64,000 bases of DNA from Gamarada debralockiae (lineage: Eukaryota > Ascomycota > Leotiomycetes > Helotiales > Hyphodiscaceae): contig NXFV01001128.1 in NCBI GenBank assembly GCA_002803225.1, positions 1-64,000 of the forward strand, read 5' to 3'. This document shows, piece by piece, positions 21,078-32,529 of this stretch. The position numbers and the translations under genes were made by a program. Numbering within the stretch: the stretch's first letter is position 1; every line of letters starts with the position of its first letter. The notes under the pieces are model-generated. The model did not search any database, was not told the origin of the DNA, and saw nothing but the letters and a program-made list of their open reading frames with translations.

Positions 21078-23312
21078 TCAAATATCATAGCTCTTTATTT
21101 GGCCCTCAGCACTCAAAGGCTGAACACTTCCTGAACCCACAGCTACTCCCTGGAATGACAACTTCTCGCTTCCAGCCATAACGTCTTGAGCCATCCTAAT
21201 ACCTTGTTCGCCTCCTGTAGCAGCAGCAGTTCGAAGTCCTTCCTGAACATCGTGAACACGCTTCTTGAAAGCTAGGCGGTCCAAGAAGAGTTGTTGACGA
21301 CCTCGCTCTAGCTCTCGGCGCTCGGCTTGCAGAATTTGCTCCATCTCGTCGAATTGCTTTAGCTTGAGTTGGAATTTCTCAAGTGTAGCGTTCACTGCAC
21401 CTGATACGAGGCGCGTCATCTCTCGCTCTTCGTGTGATGCCAGTCCTCCAGCCCGAGCAGCAATGGTTGCAAGTGGGATTGTGGCCAGAGTACTGACGGA
21501 ATGTGTGGTTGTCGTGGTAGTCGTGGTAGTTGTCTCTTGTCGGACGTCAACCTCCATCGAGTCTCCCTCCTTCTCCTTGCCCTTCTCGGATGGTTGGGCT
21601 TTCTCCAATTGGTTGCGCAAGCTTTGCTTCATGGCCTCCACTGTCTTGTTGGCTGCTGCTGCAGTTACGCTTGGCTCAGTGAGACTGGCAAGGAAACCGA
21701 TGACAGACATAACTGGATTATCGGCTTGGCTGAATGGAAGATGCCCTTGCTGTGAGCCCAACATGCTGATTCCTGTTGATGGCTTAATAGGCTCCGCATC
21801 AAGATATTTGTCTTCAATCTCGAATTGGAGGAATTTGACAACACATTCTTCCTTCGTCCGCGTGCCAACGTAGTCGGCAATTTCATCCCAATTTTCGTCG
21901 TACCGCTCCAGAGCTTCCAGAAGTCGAAGGATCTCGCCGTCACTCCATGGGGAATCGCGGTCGGGGACACTCGAATATGTAGGATTCTCAATCTTGACAT
22001 ATAGCGATTGGTTGTGGTTTGATGGCATCCGTCCTTCAGTATAGCAGTTCGGGCAGAGGTCGTATTTGATTTTGCTTGCTGTAGTTGCCTGGTCGGTTTG
22101 CGAATTATGGTAGTGGACACGGGTGCAATCAATACCGCAAGAGAAGCAGTTGATCTTTGAGATGGGCGGTTTGACAACATCTTCGATGGTCTTTGGACCT
22201 GAATCAGATGTGCCGTTTGTTGTGGGCGCATCGCCGTTGGCTTGCTTTTCAGTCTTGTTGAGCTTGTTCTCTCTTGCAGTTGGCTCATAAATGTTTCGAC
22301 CAACTTCAAGGTTCAAATCGGACTTTGACACAGGTCCAGCAGTAGCTTTAGTCTCGGTGTCCGCATGCTTCTTTCCCTCTTGGACAACTGAATCCGCAGC
22401 AGGCTGCCATGGCTGGAGACCGCGAGGAGTGTCACAAATGACTTTGAAGTGTCCGGTGAAGGGCGGGCCGACATTAGAAGGTCTGTTATCTTGATCAACC
22501 TAGAATTTGATTAGTTATAAGAGTCCTAAAGTTTGTGCCTTTCAAAGCATACCTGATAATTAATCAGACCCCATTGCTCAAGGAAAGCGTGAACCCGCAT
22601 GATTGCGCAGACATCTCCAGCCAAATTTCTTCGACAAGCCGTCACTGTCAAATACTCAATAGGATTAAGACGATATGTGTTGATCATGAAGTCTCTGTAA
22701 TCTTTGTATATGGCAGGCGTCTTGCTTCGATTTCGGTTGTTGAAAAATTCAGGAAGCGCTTTTCGTTCGATAGCATTAATCTTGTGCATGTCGAACCATG
22801 TGCTGTAACTTGGGAGGATGATTGAGTGTGTTTGTGAGATGAGGTGTTCGCGCGCTGAAGATTCGATTGAAGCTTTCGTCTTCTCGACTTGGCTCTCCGC
22901 AGTACCATTCTCTGTCGCGGCTTCGCCCTCAACTCCTTGTCCATCCTTCATCTCATCCTGGGCGTCGCCCATCTCCTCATCCTTTGTTTCATCTCCTTCA
23001 CGGCGCGGTGCATCAGGCGCGTCGAGAGGATTGTCTGATGTTAGAGCAAGGTCGGAGGATGTGTCATTCTTGATCTCAGTAGTCGTATTGGCTCCACCTT
23101 CGGTCATGGCAATATCAGAAGCTGGAAGATGTTAGTGAGTTGCATTAATATCAAATCAAGAACAAATGATGGCATATACTTTCAGCGGCTTGGCTTTCTC
23201 CCTGACCCTCCTGCGGAGACTCCCCTTGAAGCGGAGGTTGCGCAAGAATTGAATCAGCATCCGGAGTGGCGCCAGCGGTTTCCGAGCCAAAGTTCATTGA
23301 ATCGTTATCCAT
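21078..23312 (-). CDS. SSR2: SWI/SNF and RSC complex subunit, SWI3/RSC8 (Ssr2) type (707 aa)
   Basis: Core scaffold subunit of ATP-dependent chromatin remodelling complexes. Exons: 23312-23180, 23121-22553 and 22499-21078. The introns are 58 nt and 53 nt with standard ends, and the frame is kept throughout (2124 nt). Domains in order: an acidic N-terminus; a SWIRM domain at about 137-234 ([20 protein letters not shown] through [11 protein letters not shown]); the linker [20 protein letters not shown]; a ZZ-type zinc finger at about 350-391 (CFSCGIDC and CPNC); a SANT domain at about 417-462 ([20 protein letters not shown]); and a C-terminal coiled coil with a poly-Thr run before it. The second intron falls within the SWIRM-linker junction. 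A start 14 codons upstream (MRQLELL) is possible. It converges with the RRN5-like gene and is divergent from ETF alpha. Confidence 0.93.
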
Positions 23313-23758
23313 ATTGGAAACAGTTGGAGGTGAGAGTAATTCGAGTTGGCGCAAAAAGCTGGGTGTTTAACTGAAGCTCGTCTGTATTTGCACAGGAGTC
23401 GCAAGAGACGTAAAATCGATCAAAAATGGTTCATACACGTTGACTGGATCCAGAAATGCTTGCGCAGTGATCCGTGGGCCAATGGTTGTGACCGCGTTTG
23501 GTCAGTTCGTGGATGTGGGCGCGTCTGTTAGATGTCGTCGATGACCTTTTAGAAGTTCAACTTCGCGATCCTCGCGTTCTGGACAAAAACGAATCGTTAT
23601 TGTGACTTTTTGGTGCCTTGTTGACGCCTTAAGTTTAGGGCCGCAAGATCCGGTCCGTGCTTGCTTAACCTCGGGATAGATACCCGCTAGAAGCCGATCC
23701 TCAAGTGGACGTTTGCGATGATGTCTGTTTTGTCTTCTCCGCAAAATCAACAATCAAA
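23313..23758. promoter_or_regulatory. Divergent promoter region, SWI3/RSC8 and ETF alpha
   Basis: 446 bp between two outward-facing genes. I see no TATA box close to either start and no RNA gene. Short frames here lack motifs. Confidence 0.45.
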
Positions 23759-24864
23759 ATGATTTCGAGAGCCGGCCATTCCATTCTCCGCCAGGCGCGT
23801 ACTCAATTGAGAGCAAGGACTTGTCCTACGCCTGTTGCTTCCCTCTCTGCCCTCGCACGATTATTATCTTCCCTTGCAGTCTTAGAACAAAGAGATGGCA
23901 AACTTAACCACGGTTCACTGGGCGCGGTCACTGCAGCACAAAAATTAGGAGGCTCGATTACAGGATTCGTGGCAGGAAGTAACATCAAAGGCGTTGCAGA
24001 GGAGGCAGCAAAAGTTGCAGGAATTGAGAAGGTTATTGCAGTAGACAATGGGGCCTATGACAAAGTGTGTCTCTGAGTTGACCTTCTTGGAATGCGTATT
24101 GACTGACAGCTTCTCAGGGGTTACCAGAAAACTTTGCTCCATTATTGGTAGAAAACATCAAGAAGGGCGGGTATACACACATCATCGCAGGCCACACAGC
24201 ATTTGGCAAGAACCTCATGCCCAGAGTTGCGGCTTTATTAGACGTCCAACAAATATCCGACATTACAGCAATTGAGAACGAGAAGACCTTCATCCGACCA
24301 ATCTACGCTGGCAACGCAATTGCCACAGTCGAGTCATCCGACGATATCAAGATCATCACCATTAGAGGAACGGCATTTGCTGCAGCAGAGGCGGAGGGAG
24401 GTTCCGCTTCAATCGAGGATGGTGTGGATCCTAAGGCAGAGGCGTCTATGGAGTGGGTATCAGAGAACCTCGCAAAGTCGGATAGACCGGATTTGGCAAC
24501 TGCTAGCAAGGTAGTCTCAGGAGGTCGAGGATTGAAGTCAAAGGAGGAATTCGACCGAATCATGCTACCACTGGCAGATGCATTAGGAGCAGCAGTCGGA
24601 GCTTCAAGAGCAGCGGTTGACAGTGGGTACGCCGACAACAGTTTACAAGTTGGACAAACTGGAAAGGTTGTGGCTCCACAGTTATATCTCTGCGCAGGCA
24701 TCTCAGGTGCTATTCAGCATTTGGCAGGAATGAAGGACAGTAAGGTCATCGCAGCAATCAACAAGGATGCCGATGCACCCATCTTCCAAGTTGCGGATGT
24801 TGGACTCGTGGGAGATTTGTTTGATAAGGTGCCTGAGCTTACAGAGAAGCTCAACAAGCAATAA
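23759..24864 (+). CDS. ETFA: Electron transfer flavoprotein alpha subunit, mitochondrial (350 aa)
   Basis: Alpha subunit of ETF, which holds FAD and passes electrons from acyl-CoA and other dehydrogenases to ETF-ubiquinone oxidoreductase in the mitochondrial matrix. Exon 1 (23759-24064) begins [20 protein letters not shown], a basic presequence. A 53-nt intron (GTGTGT...CTGACAGCTTCTCAG) follows, then exon 2 (24118-24864). The N-terminal domain starts [16 protein letters not shown]. The C-terminal FAD-binding domain shows [41 protein letters not shown] and [11 protein letters not shown], all family signatures. Length and domain order are normal. The yeast counterpart is AIM45. It ends 32 bp from the end of the convergent ARH1 gene. 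Confidence 0.96.
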
Positions 24865-24896
24865 TGTACAGTACATACACGAATTTATGCTCACGC

Positions 24897-26554
24897 TCAG
24901 TCCAGAACCGCTAGCATGTCTTCTATTCGCGTGAATTTCTCTCTCTCCTTTCCTTTGGATTGGCCTCTTCCTTTTTCGACGGCATCGATTTTTTGCCAGT
25001 CTTGCCAGCTCACTCGTCTGCAGCCCATCTTTTCAGCTTCTTCTTTCACTCCTTCCCAACCTTGACCAGTGCCGTCACCTTGGTTGAGGAATGGAACATG
25101 CGAATACCAATCCTCGGTGATTGCATCTGCAGTTGAGAAGGCATCTTGCATGGTGCTTGCTATGACTCCAGTAGGCCCCCTTTTGACCCATCCAGCACAA
25201 TACATTCCAGGAATATGTTCGGCAGTGCCAGATTCTGACCAGCCCTCATTGTCGTCGATTACACGACCAAATTGATCATTCGGTATTATTCCAAGACGGT
25301 CATTGAATGGCACACCTAGTTCAGGGAACCCTGGTAGGCCTTCTGACTTGTATCCTATAGAGCGGAAAGCCAACGAGGACGGAACATCAACCAATTCACC
25401 CGTTCCTACAGCTTTTGCTGCAGGATCAAAAGCGTTCGGTGCCAAAGACGTCTTTTCGAAAGTTATACTGCTCAGCTGATCTGACGCTGGACCACTGTGA
25501 TTGAAAGCCGTGGGAGACAGACGGAAGTCTAGTGACCATGACTTCGCCGCAGAGGAGACAGGAGCACTTGAGCCTTTCTTCAGGATTTCCATAATCCGCC
25601 GTGGCGGTCTCGGTAATTTCGAGATATCTTCTGGCATCAAGGACTCATCTATAGGATGGAAAGCCACGGATGGTAGCTTCACGAGTTCTCGAATCTCTTT
25701 GATAGTAAATGCAGCCTGTAAACTCCAATTAGCACTCCATCAAGGCCCAGGCCAAAGAACCAACCTGTAGAGGCCCTCTTCTTCCAACAACCCTCACTCT
25801 CTTCACCCTACTCTTCTGTAAAGTCTCAATAGCAGTCTCGGTGATATCTGTCGTTCTCAAAATATCCGGGTCCTGCAAAAGGATTCTTGCAACGTCCAGC
25901 GCCACATTTCCCTGGCCGATAACCACCGCTTCCTCTCCTTGAATGAGATCTGGTTCCAGATCCGCATATTCAGGAAGGCCATTATACCATCCAACGAATG
26001 CTCGAGCAGAATATATGCCTTTCAGTGCATCCTCTCCTGGTATTCCGAGTGTTCGGTCTTGTGAAGCTCCATAAGCAAATAAAATCGCATCGTAGTGAGG
26101 CAGTAGTGATCGAAGTGGTAGTGCCGATTTATGGTCCCCAATACATATATTTCCAACGAAATTGAAACGCGGTGATTCGGCCACTTCCTCGAATTTCTCC
26201 TCGCAGTTCTGGACGATATCTTAGCTTCTTGCTGTGATCTCATCATTCTGGGAAATTTACCTTCACTTCAGGATGATCCGGAGCAACACCAAATCGCACC
26301 AAACCATACGGGACTGGTAAACGCTCATACATATCCACCACCGAATTCTCAATCTTTGACATTACTTTATATGCAGTGTAAAAGCCCGCGGGTCCGGACC
26401 CGATAACTGCCATTCTAAAAGGTCTCCCATCATGAGCTCGAGGTTTCGTAGTATACGCTCGCCGCTGAGCAAAACCAGTCGTATCATGGCGGATCTTCTT
26501 TGTTATAGAATTGGCACATCGTATGCAAATCCAAGGTCGAGCAATTCCATTCAT
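24897..26554 (-). CDS. ARH1: NADPH:adrenodoxin (ferredoxin) reductase, mitochondrial (518 aa)
   Basis: FAD enzyme that transfers electrons from NADPH to mitochondrial ferredoxin, needed for Fe-S cluster and heme A synthesis. Exons: 26554-26261, 26208-25765 and 25715-24897. The introns are 52 and 49 nt, both in phase 0. The basic leader (MNGIARPWICIRCANSITKK) suits mitochondrial import. Key motifs are the FAD dinucleotide site VIGSGPAGFYTAY, VPYGLVRFGVAPDHPEVK, the NADPH site VIGQGNVALDVARILL with the nearby VVGRRGPLQ, and the C-terminal FAD contact GWVKRGPTGVIASTM. Length and order are complete. It shares a 217-bp upstream region with the divergent membrane-protein gene at 26772. Confidence 0.95.
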
Positions 26555-26771
26555 TGTCCCTGTTCCACGAACGTCATGAGGCTTTTTCGGATATTCATAT
26601 CTTATCGAGATCTCGTTGCTGTAGCAGCCTGCCTCGCCCCTTGTCTTTGTTGATCTTTTCGTTTATTACCGAGCACAATGCCACCCTTGTCCATAGCATC
26701 ATCTCCATATTTCTCACCACATTCCTGAACTCCTCTGCGGGCCAACCAGCTAGTCAATTGATTGTGCAACA

Positions 26772-28477
26772 ATGGGAGTCCAGCCTCCTTTTCTCTATGA
26801 TCCTGTTAAGCAGGACAATTCGAGACCTTTCAATGATTTCGATCCCAAGGCTGTCACTCGCGCAAGTCGTACGCCTAAAGCGCCGAAACCAAAGCAAGAG
26901 GGGCCTTTGATTTCTTTCAATCAGCATCCTGAGTACGTACATCTGTTGCGCATTGCCAATTGGAGTGTCTGCTAAGTTGAGCGCAGTTCTTACCTCATTC
27001 TTCCCTACGGAAACATTAATGCGAAGCCAATGAACCCGTCAGTCAAGAAATGGATCAAATGGATGAGGATAGTCCAATTGGTCTTGCGATGCATCGAAAT
27101 GTTGTGCGCAATTGGACTGCTGGTCTTGATGATCCTTATAAAGGGTGTTGATGTCGCTGCGGGTTGGATCATGAGGATAGTGGTATGTTACTCTGAAGCT
27201 CAAAGATACCGACGTGCTCTGAAACTTTATAGCCTGGAGTCGCGATCCTACACACAGTCTACGGGGTCTATCATCTGGGAAGGAAGCCATCTGGAAGAAC
27301 ACCTGCATCATCCGCCTCATACATGCTCTTCGCAGCCTTCTTCGACGTCTCCATTGTGCCGTTCTATGCCTTCAGTGCGCTAGTCGCAATGACAAAACAA
27401 AGTGGATGGTCAACACTACTCTCCAACCAAGCACTCACCTCGATCTTCTCAGATGGAGTCTTCTACGTAGCAACCGTTGGGGGAGGTCTGCATCTCATCT
27501 CCCTAGGCGTCTCTCTCTACCTCGCCGTCACATTCCGCAAGATCACCAAACTCCCACCAGACATGAATCCGTTGGAAGACAATCTCACGTCCCGCCACAA
27601 ACGCAACAAGTCCTCTATCTCAACTGCCACCACCGTATCCGAGAAACGCATCTCCGCCCCACTGGAAAGCAAACGCAGCTCAGGAGCCGCATACGAAGAT
27701 CTCTCCCGTCCCCCGACTATCCCCTTTCTCCATACCCGCACCCTCTCCACAGACTCCTTCTCAACCTACCGCTCCACACCACCACCCACCCGCGACGGCC
27801 GTCTCGATCTCCCAAGCAGACAATACCAAGTCAACTCCGCTCGTTCCTCAATGGTCGATCTCAAGCGGAATTCCGGATACGGAGCACCATCCACACCACC
27901 AAAGCGCGGATCATACACCGAAATCCCTCTCTCGGACACCTCTTCCATGCGCTCCTCCCGAAAAGTGGGCAGTATGGCGGAAGCATGGTACACAGCCGAT
28001 TCTCTCCCCAACCGCTCCAGCCGCTCTTCATCCCCAAAGAAAGCGGCGTATCAACCACTCCACCAAAACCTCGATTCCTCAGAAGATATCTCGTTCGGCT
28101 TGCCCAACCCATTGGAAGCTAATCCACCTACGCCGCGCCACAAACACTTCCCAAGCAGAGATTCTCCTCTCTCTGAGATCAGCAATAATAGAGCTAGTAC
28201 CGATATTGCGGATACTGGGTCTCGATTCCGCGAGCATTCGCCTCAGAGGGACAATTTCAAGGCGAAGTATTATGGGGAATTGAAACCTGGAACTCCTCCT
28301 GTGATGATTGGGAATAACAGACAAGTGTCTTCCGGTACCGATTTCGTAAATAAAGGTGGGTTTAAGATTGATAGAAGAGATGTAAGTGGGAAGATAGCTG
28401 AAGAGGGACGAGGAGGGGCTGGAAATGGATGGGGCACACGATTCAGGAAGATCAGTGGACTTGGAGGAAGTTCTTGA
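26772..28477 (+). CDS. Fungal four-TM membrane protein with long cytoplasmic tail (533 aa)
   Basis: Exons: 26772-26932, 26987-27182 and 27233-28477. The introns are 54 and 50 nt (GTACGT...GCGCAG and GTATGT...TTTATAG), and the frame is kept. A soluble N-terminus of about 70 aa precedes four hydrophobic segments: IVQLVLRCIEMLCAIGLLVL, GWIMRIVPGVAILHTVYGVY, ASYMLFAAFFDVSIVPFYAF, and GVFYVATVGGGLHLISLGVS. A Ser/Pro/Arg-rich tail of about 300 residues follows, with many potential phosphorylation sites (HKRNKSSIS, SSRKVGS). The topology resembles MARVEL-type proteins, but I cannot assign a family. It appears conserved in filamentous ascomycetes from memory of similar proteins. The first exon would be missed if only long frames were considered. 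Confidence 0.8.
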
Positions 28478-28671
28478 GTCTGATGTTTGTTTATGTTTGG
28501 CGTATATTGGGTTGGTTGAATGCAAGGACTATGCTAGGGGTTGGGTATCTTTCGAAGGTGGTGTTCTGTACAAATATTGACGAAAATGAGAATGTGATAA
28601 ATACCCTCCACAGCGCCTTTCTAGCTTCCCCCCCCCTCTCCCCCCTCCCCCCCAAAGAAGACCATTCACGG

Positions 28672-31600
28672 TCATTCCGATTCCGAGTTACCCCGGTGTT
28701 CTCTAATATATCCCGCCCAATCCGTAACGCCAACCTTTTCATCCTCTGGATCCTCATATTCCTTCCATCCCAGCTCATCCCAGATGCCTAATCCAGATAG
28801 ATGTCTCATGGTTGGGCGACCGTGAGGACAGTTCCATGGCTTGTCGAGCTCGCCTAGATGCTTGACTACTTTGCCCATTTGCTTGTGTGTCAAGGTTCGT
28901 CCGATCATGATACTACTCCTACAAGCTCTCATCGCGAACATCTTCCTGACTTTCGACGGACGAGGAATTGTTCCCGGGGGAGCCTCCGAGAGAAGAGCCA
29001 ACAACTCGTCCAGGTCCGTGAGAGAGAACGCAGTCTCCCGGCTCAGTGGGAGGCTAACAAGTTGACATCGTTGTCCAATTGGTGATTCTCCTGATTGATC
29101 AACTGTCACCACAAAGCCATTCGTCTCGAGGGCCGACAGATTCTCGATCACGATTTCCTCCTCCATGGCTGTCAGATCAAGTGTCTTTGGATATACGAGT
29201 CTTTGGGACTGGACGATAGTGGTTGCTTGAAGACGCTCAAAGTTGTACTTCTCGTCTGAAGCATGCTGATCGATGATGAACAAGTCATCGGCTGTCTGAG
29301 GTCCATCATCCGACTGGGGTGCTGATGATCGTGAAGCAACTATGAAACCGAGATTGAACTGCCCAACGATCTTCATCTTAGTGAAGTCGCTTTTTGAGAT
29401 AGTCAGAGACAATTTCTCCTCTGCCGTATCCGAATCAAGAGCTTCGTCCTGGGCTTTCTCAGTAGTTGCGTTACGAAAGCTGTTGAGCCTTTCGTCCAAG
29501 AGGCGAAGTTGTTGACTGATCTTGGAAGTATTGGTATTCAGATGCCTAACAAGGCACACCGTAGTGTCTTTTCGCTTCGTACCTCCCTTCAGAAGGCTTT
29601 TAGTGCGCATAGCGTTCTCCTGAAAAGGCTGGGCTGCCGATTTCTCCGCCACTTGAATCATTTCCTGGACTTTTGCCTCTTCTAGAGCTTTCTTCGTAGC
29701 TTCGTCAACATATTCGCCATCTTCATCAACTTCAGGATTGAGGATTGAGGAGTCCATTTCCTCTACCTTCACGACAGTTGCGGTTGATGGCGGTTCGACA
29801 GCCACCTGTTCTTCTCCGGTATCTTCTTGAGTCTGGGGAGGACTTTCCAACGGTTGAGGGGATGGAGGATCATTTGCAGTCTCCTCGTCTGAGCCCTCTT
29901 CACTTGCTGCAGGCTGCTGCATCGTACCTGGTGCGGCAAACCGCTGACTGAGCGAACCCCCAAACGGCAGCAGTGGGGTGCCAGAAGACTTCGATCGGCT
30001 CGTATTGCGGGGTGTGACATTGTCAGTCCGTGGTCTCTTAGGGCAGGGGGTACCAATTGAACTTGTCACAGTATGGTCTCCAATGGTGATGGTAGCAATT
30101 TCCGCGGGCGTTCTTTGAGGCCTCGCACTGCTCGAAAATATGTTCGAGATGGTCGACGTCAGCTTCGAAGGAGAATGAAGAGCAGGAATCGGAAGTTCAG
30201 GTCTACAGCCCTCTTCCTCGTGATTATCATTGGATCCTTGCGATTCAGTAGCCAGTTCGTCGAACTTAGGAGCGGGAATTTGCGATTGGTGAGTAGGAGC
30301 AACATGTGAGGCTTGACTGGTAGCGACGGAGCTGTCCGGATCATCCGGAGAGTCATCTGGCACCTTGGATTGCTCGGCCTCCTTTCCTAGCTTCTCAACG
30401 AACCTACGCTTCCCTTTAGAGAGGCCCCCAGTGCCTTGATCGGCAGATTTGGGCGGTCGGGGCTGCTGTGCCGGCTGGTCTGTCCAATCTTCAGCCTTTC
30501 GGCCAAGCCAATTGGAGATCGAGCTGGCGGCTCCGTCATCACGGGTCATGGACTCCCTCGGCACTCCACCACGCCTGAACCTGGGATTATAATGTTTGGT
30601 TTGGCTGTCATCGTCTGTGCTTTGCTCCCTCCTCCTCGATGACTTAGAGTCGTCCTCTGATTCTTCACCCTCAGTGGATTCGGTATGAGTTTGTGGAGCC
30701 TTCGCCGGCGCAGTGTTCTCGCGACTGATCGTTAATTGCTTGTACGATGGTTGCTTCTGAGCCTGTAGCTGCGAGATTGGGACAGTATAATCCTGAGATT
30801 CGAAGAGCTCTATAAGAGCAGTCTTCAAATTCTCCAACATGCGTGTCTGATCGTGGAGTAAAATGGTCCGCTTGTCGGGACTGACATTAACGTCGTACAT
30901 ATGTGTGTCCAATTCTATGTTGGCAAATATGAAGGGCGACTGCGAAGCATTGTAAGCCTTGTAAACTTCGTTGAAAGCCTTGGCAACCTGTGGCAAGCCA
31001 CAAGGTCTAGCATTAACGAAGAACATTTGTCTGTCTGGGGTCTGCCGGCCTTCACCAGAAGTTGGGCGTGAAATATGACCCAAAATCCGGATACCTTTCT
31101 TTCCTTCATCTTCTTGTGTACTCCGTCTTTGACTTGGGCCACTGGTCGGCTCCAGCTGCAGGTTGAGATCCAAGGGAACCAGGGCTGTCAATGTCTTCGC
31201 ACCAAAAACATTGACAATATTCTCCCTCGTGGATTGATTTCCCTTCGTAGAAAACAAAGTCGTCTTCTTGCCTTTACCGGCCTGCTGGGTGACAGAGAAC
31301 TTTATGCCGGTCTGAATGCACGCATATTGACCCAATACCGCCACTACTCTACCCCATTCCCTCTTAATATTTCGTTCAAGTTCTCGTCTTCTTACAGGGA
31401 GGTTGTTGAACAGATTTTCTACTGATACAGTCGTTCCTTTTTGTGCTGCAACAACATTCGTCCCCTTCAACTTCCCCGATACCTCGAATTCGAGTTTGGT
31501 TCCTTTCGGCGCGTCTTGCGCCGTGCAAGTTATGACGGAGAAGTGGGCTAGAGCACAGAGTGAAGATAGCGCTTCACCGCGAAAGCCGAAGGTTTGGAGA

Positions 31601-31977
31601 GTCGTGAGGTCGGAGTATGTCGAGAGCTTGGAGGTGTGGTGTTTCAGAGCCAAAGTCTCATAGTTGTGCGGGGAAATGCCGTCGCCATTATCTTGTACTT
31701 CAATCGACTCAAGCCCTTGATTCTTGAAGCGCACCTCTGTGGAGGAAATGGTCAGAAGCTTTCGGCTTCATGTTGCTGGGTCACCAACCTATACTCGTCG
31801 CTCCCGCATCGAGACTGTTCTCCACCAACTCTTTGACAACGGAGCATAGATCGACGATGACCTGACCGGACTGTATTTGGTGGACCTGGAATGGTAAAAA
31901 GATTAGCTGGGGATCGAGCTTCCAAACCTATTGCGAGTTCTCACCGTCCGGCCTTCTATGGGTTTTATGGTGGCCAT
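28672..31977 (-). CDS. PMS1: DNA mismatch repair endonuclease PMS1 (MutL family, 1064 aa)
   Basis: Partner of MLH1 in the MutL-alpha heterodimer, which nicks DNA during mismatch repair. Exons: 31977-31945 (11 codons), 31885-31789 and 31736-28672. The introns are 59 and 52 nt. The first two short exons supply [19 protein letters not shown] and the GHKL ATPase motif [18 protein letters not shown]. Exon 3 gives [19 protein letters not shown] and the transducer domain. A long, acidic, low-complexity linker (about 330-790) contains basic patches ([15 protein letters not shown]). The C-terminal domain keeps the endonuclease motif [12 protein letters not shown] (D at about 866), ACRSSIMIG and [11 protein letters not shown], so the metal-dependent nuclease should be active. 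It converges with the four-TM protein gene; a C/T-rich run lies between their ends (28627-28654). Confidence 0.96.
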
Positions 31978-32529
31978 GGCATTTTGTTGCTTGTTGCTGA
32001 GAGAAGAGTGGCAGGCGAGACGCGATTTCGAAGTGGCTTCGCGTCAGGCGTCACTTTCGTTAGGGAATAACTCCAAACCTACTTTTCTCCTCCATTATTG
32101 AAGTCAATACGTGGAACTACTTTCAGCAAGCGCGATGTAGTGAGATATGGGCAATTTGCTCCTTTATTTCAAAAGCATGCCTTACGTGGAGCTTGGGAAA
32201 TTTTAATCTAATTTCCTATCGTTGTCGCACAAAGTCGTGTCATGCTGCAACTGCGATCAGCATTAATTGGAGAATGAGTTTTCAAGATACACCGAGACTG
32301 AAGATTGAAAGCCGAATTTGGATCTTCAGTGGAGACGCTCAGTCGATTTTTGTGCTCTTTCGATTAATTTGAAGCTCCTTCCCAAACATCAACGACCAGT
32401 AGTCTACATCTTCAAAACGAAGTCAATCGCTGGGAGTAGTTTGATGCATGATCTTTTATTGTCAGTGAATGCGCAGTCGAGTCATCTTCAACGACGTTAG
32501 AAGGATTGGAGTTTGTAGCAAATGTTTCT
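31978..32529. other. PMS1 upstream region, no gene seen
   Basis: About 550 bp holding the PMS1 promoter. A 60-codon frame at 32318-32500 has no motif. There is no obvious TATA box. Confidence 0.4.

Noticed and set aside
27406..28122. 238-codon frame inside the four-TM protein gene
   Set aside because: Shadow of the real coding frame; its Pro/Arg/His-rich composition is typical of an off-frame translation.
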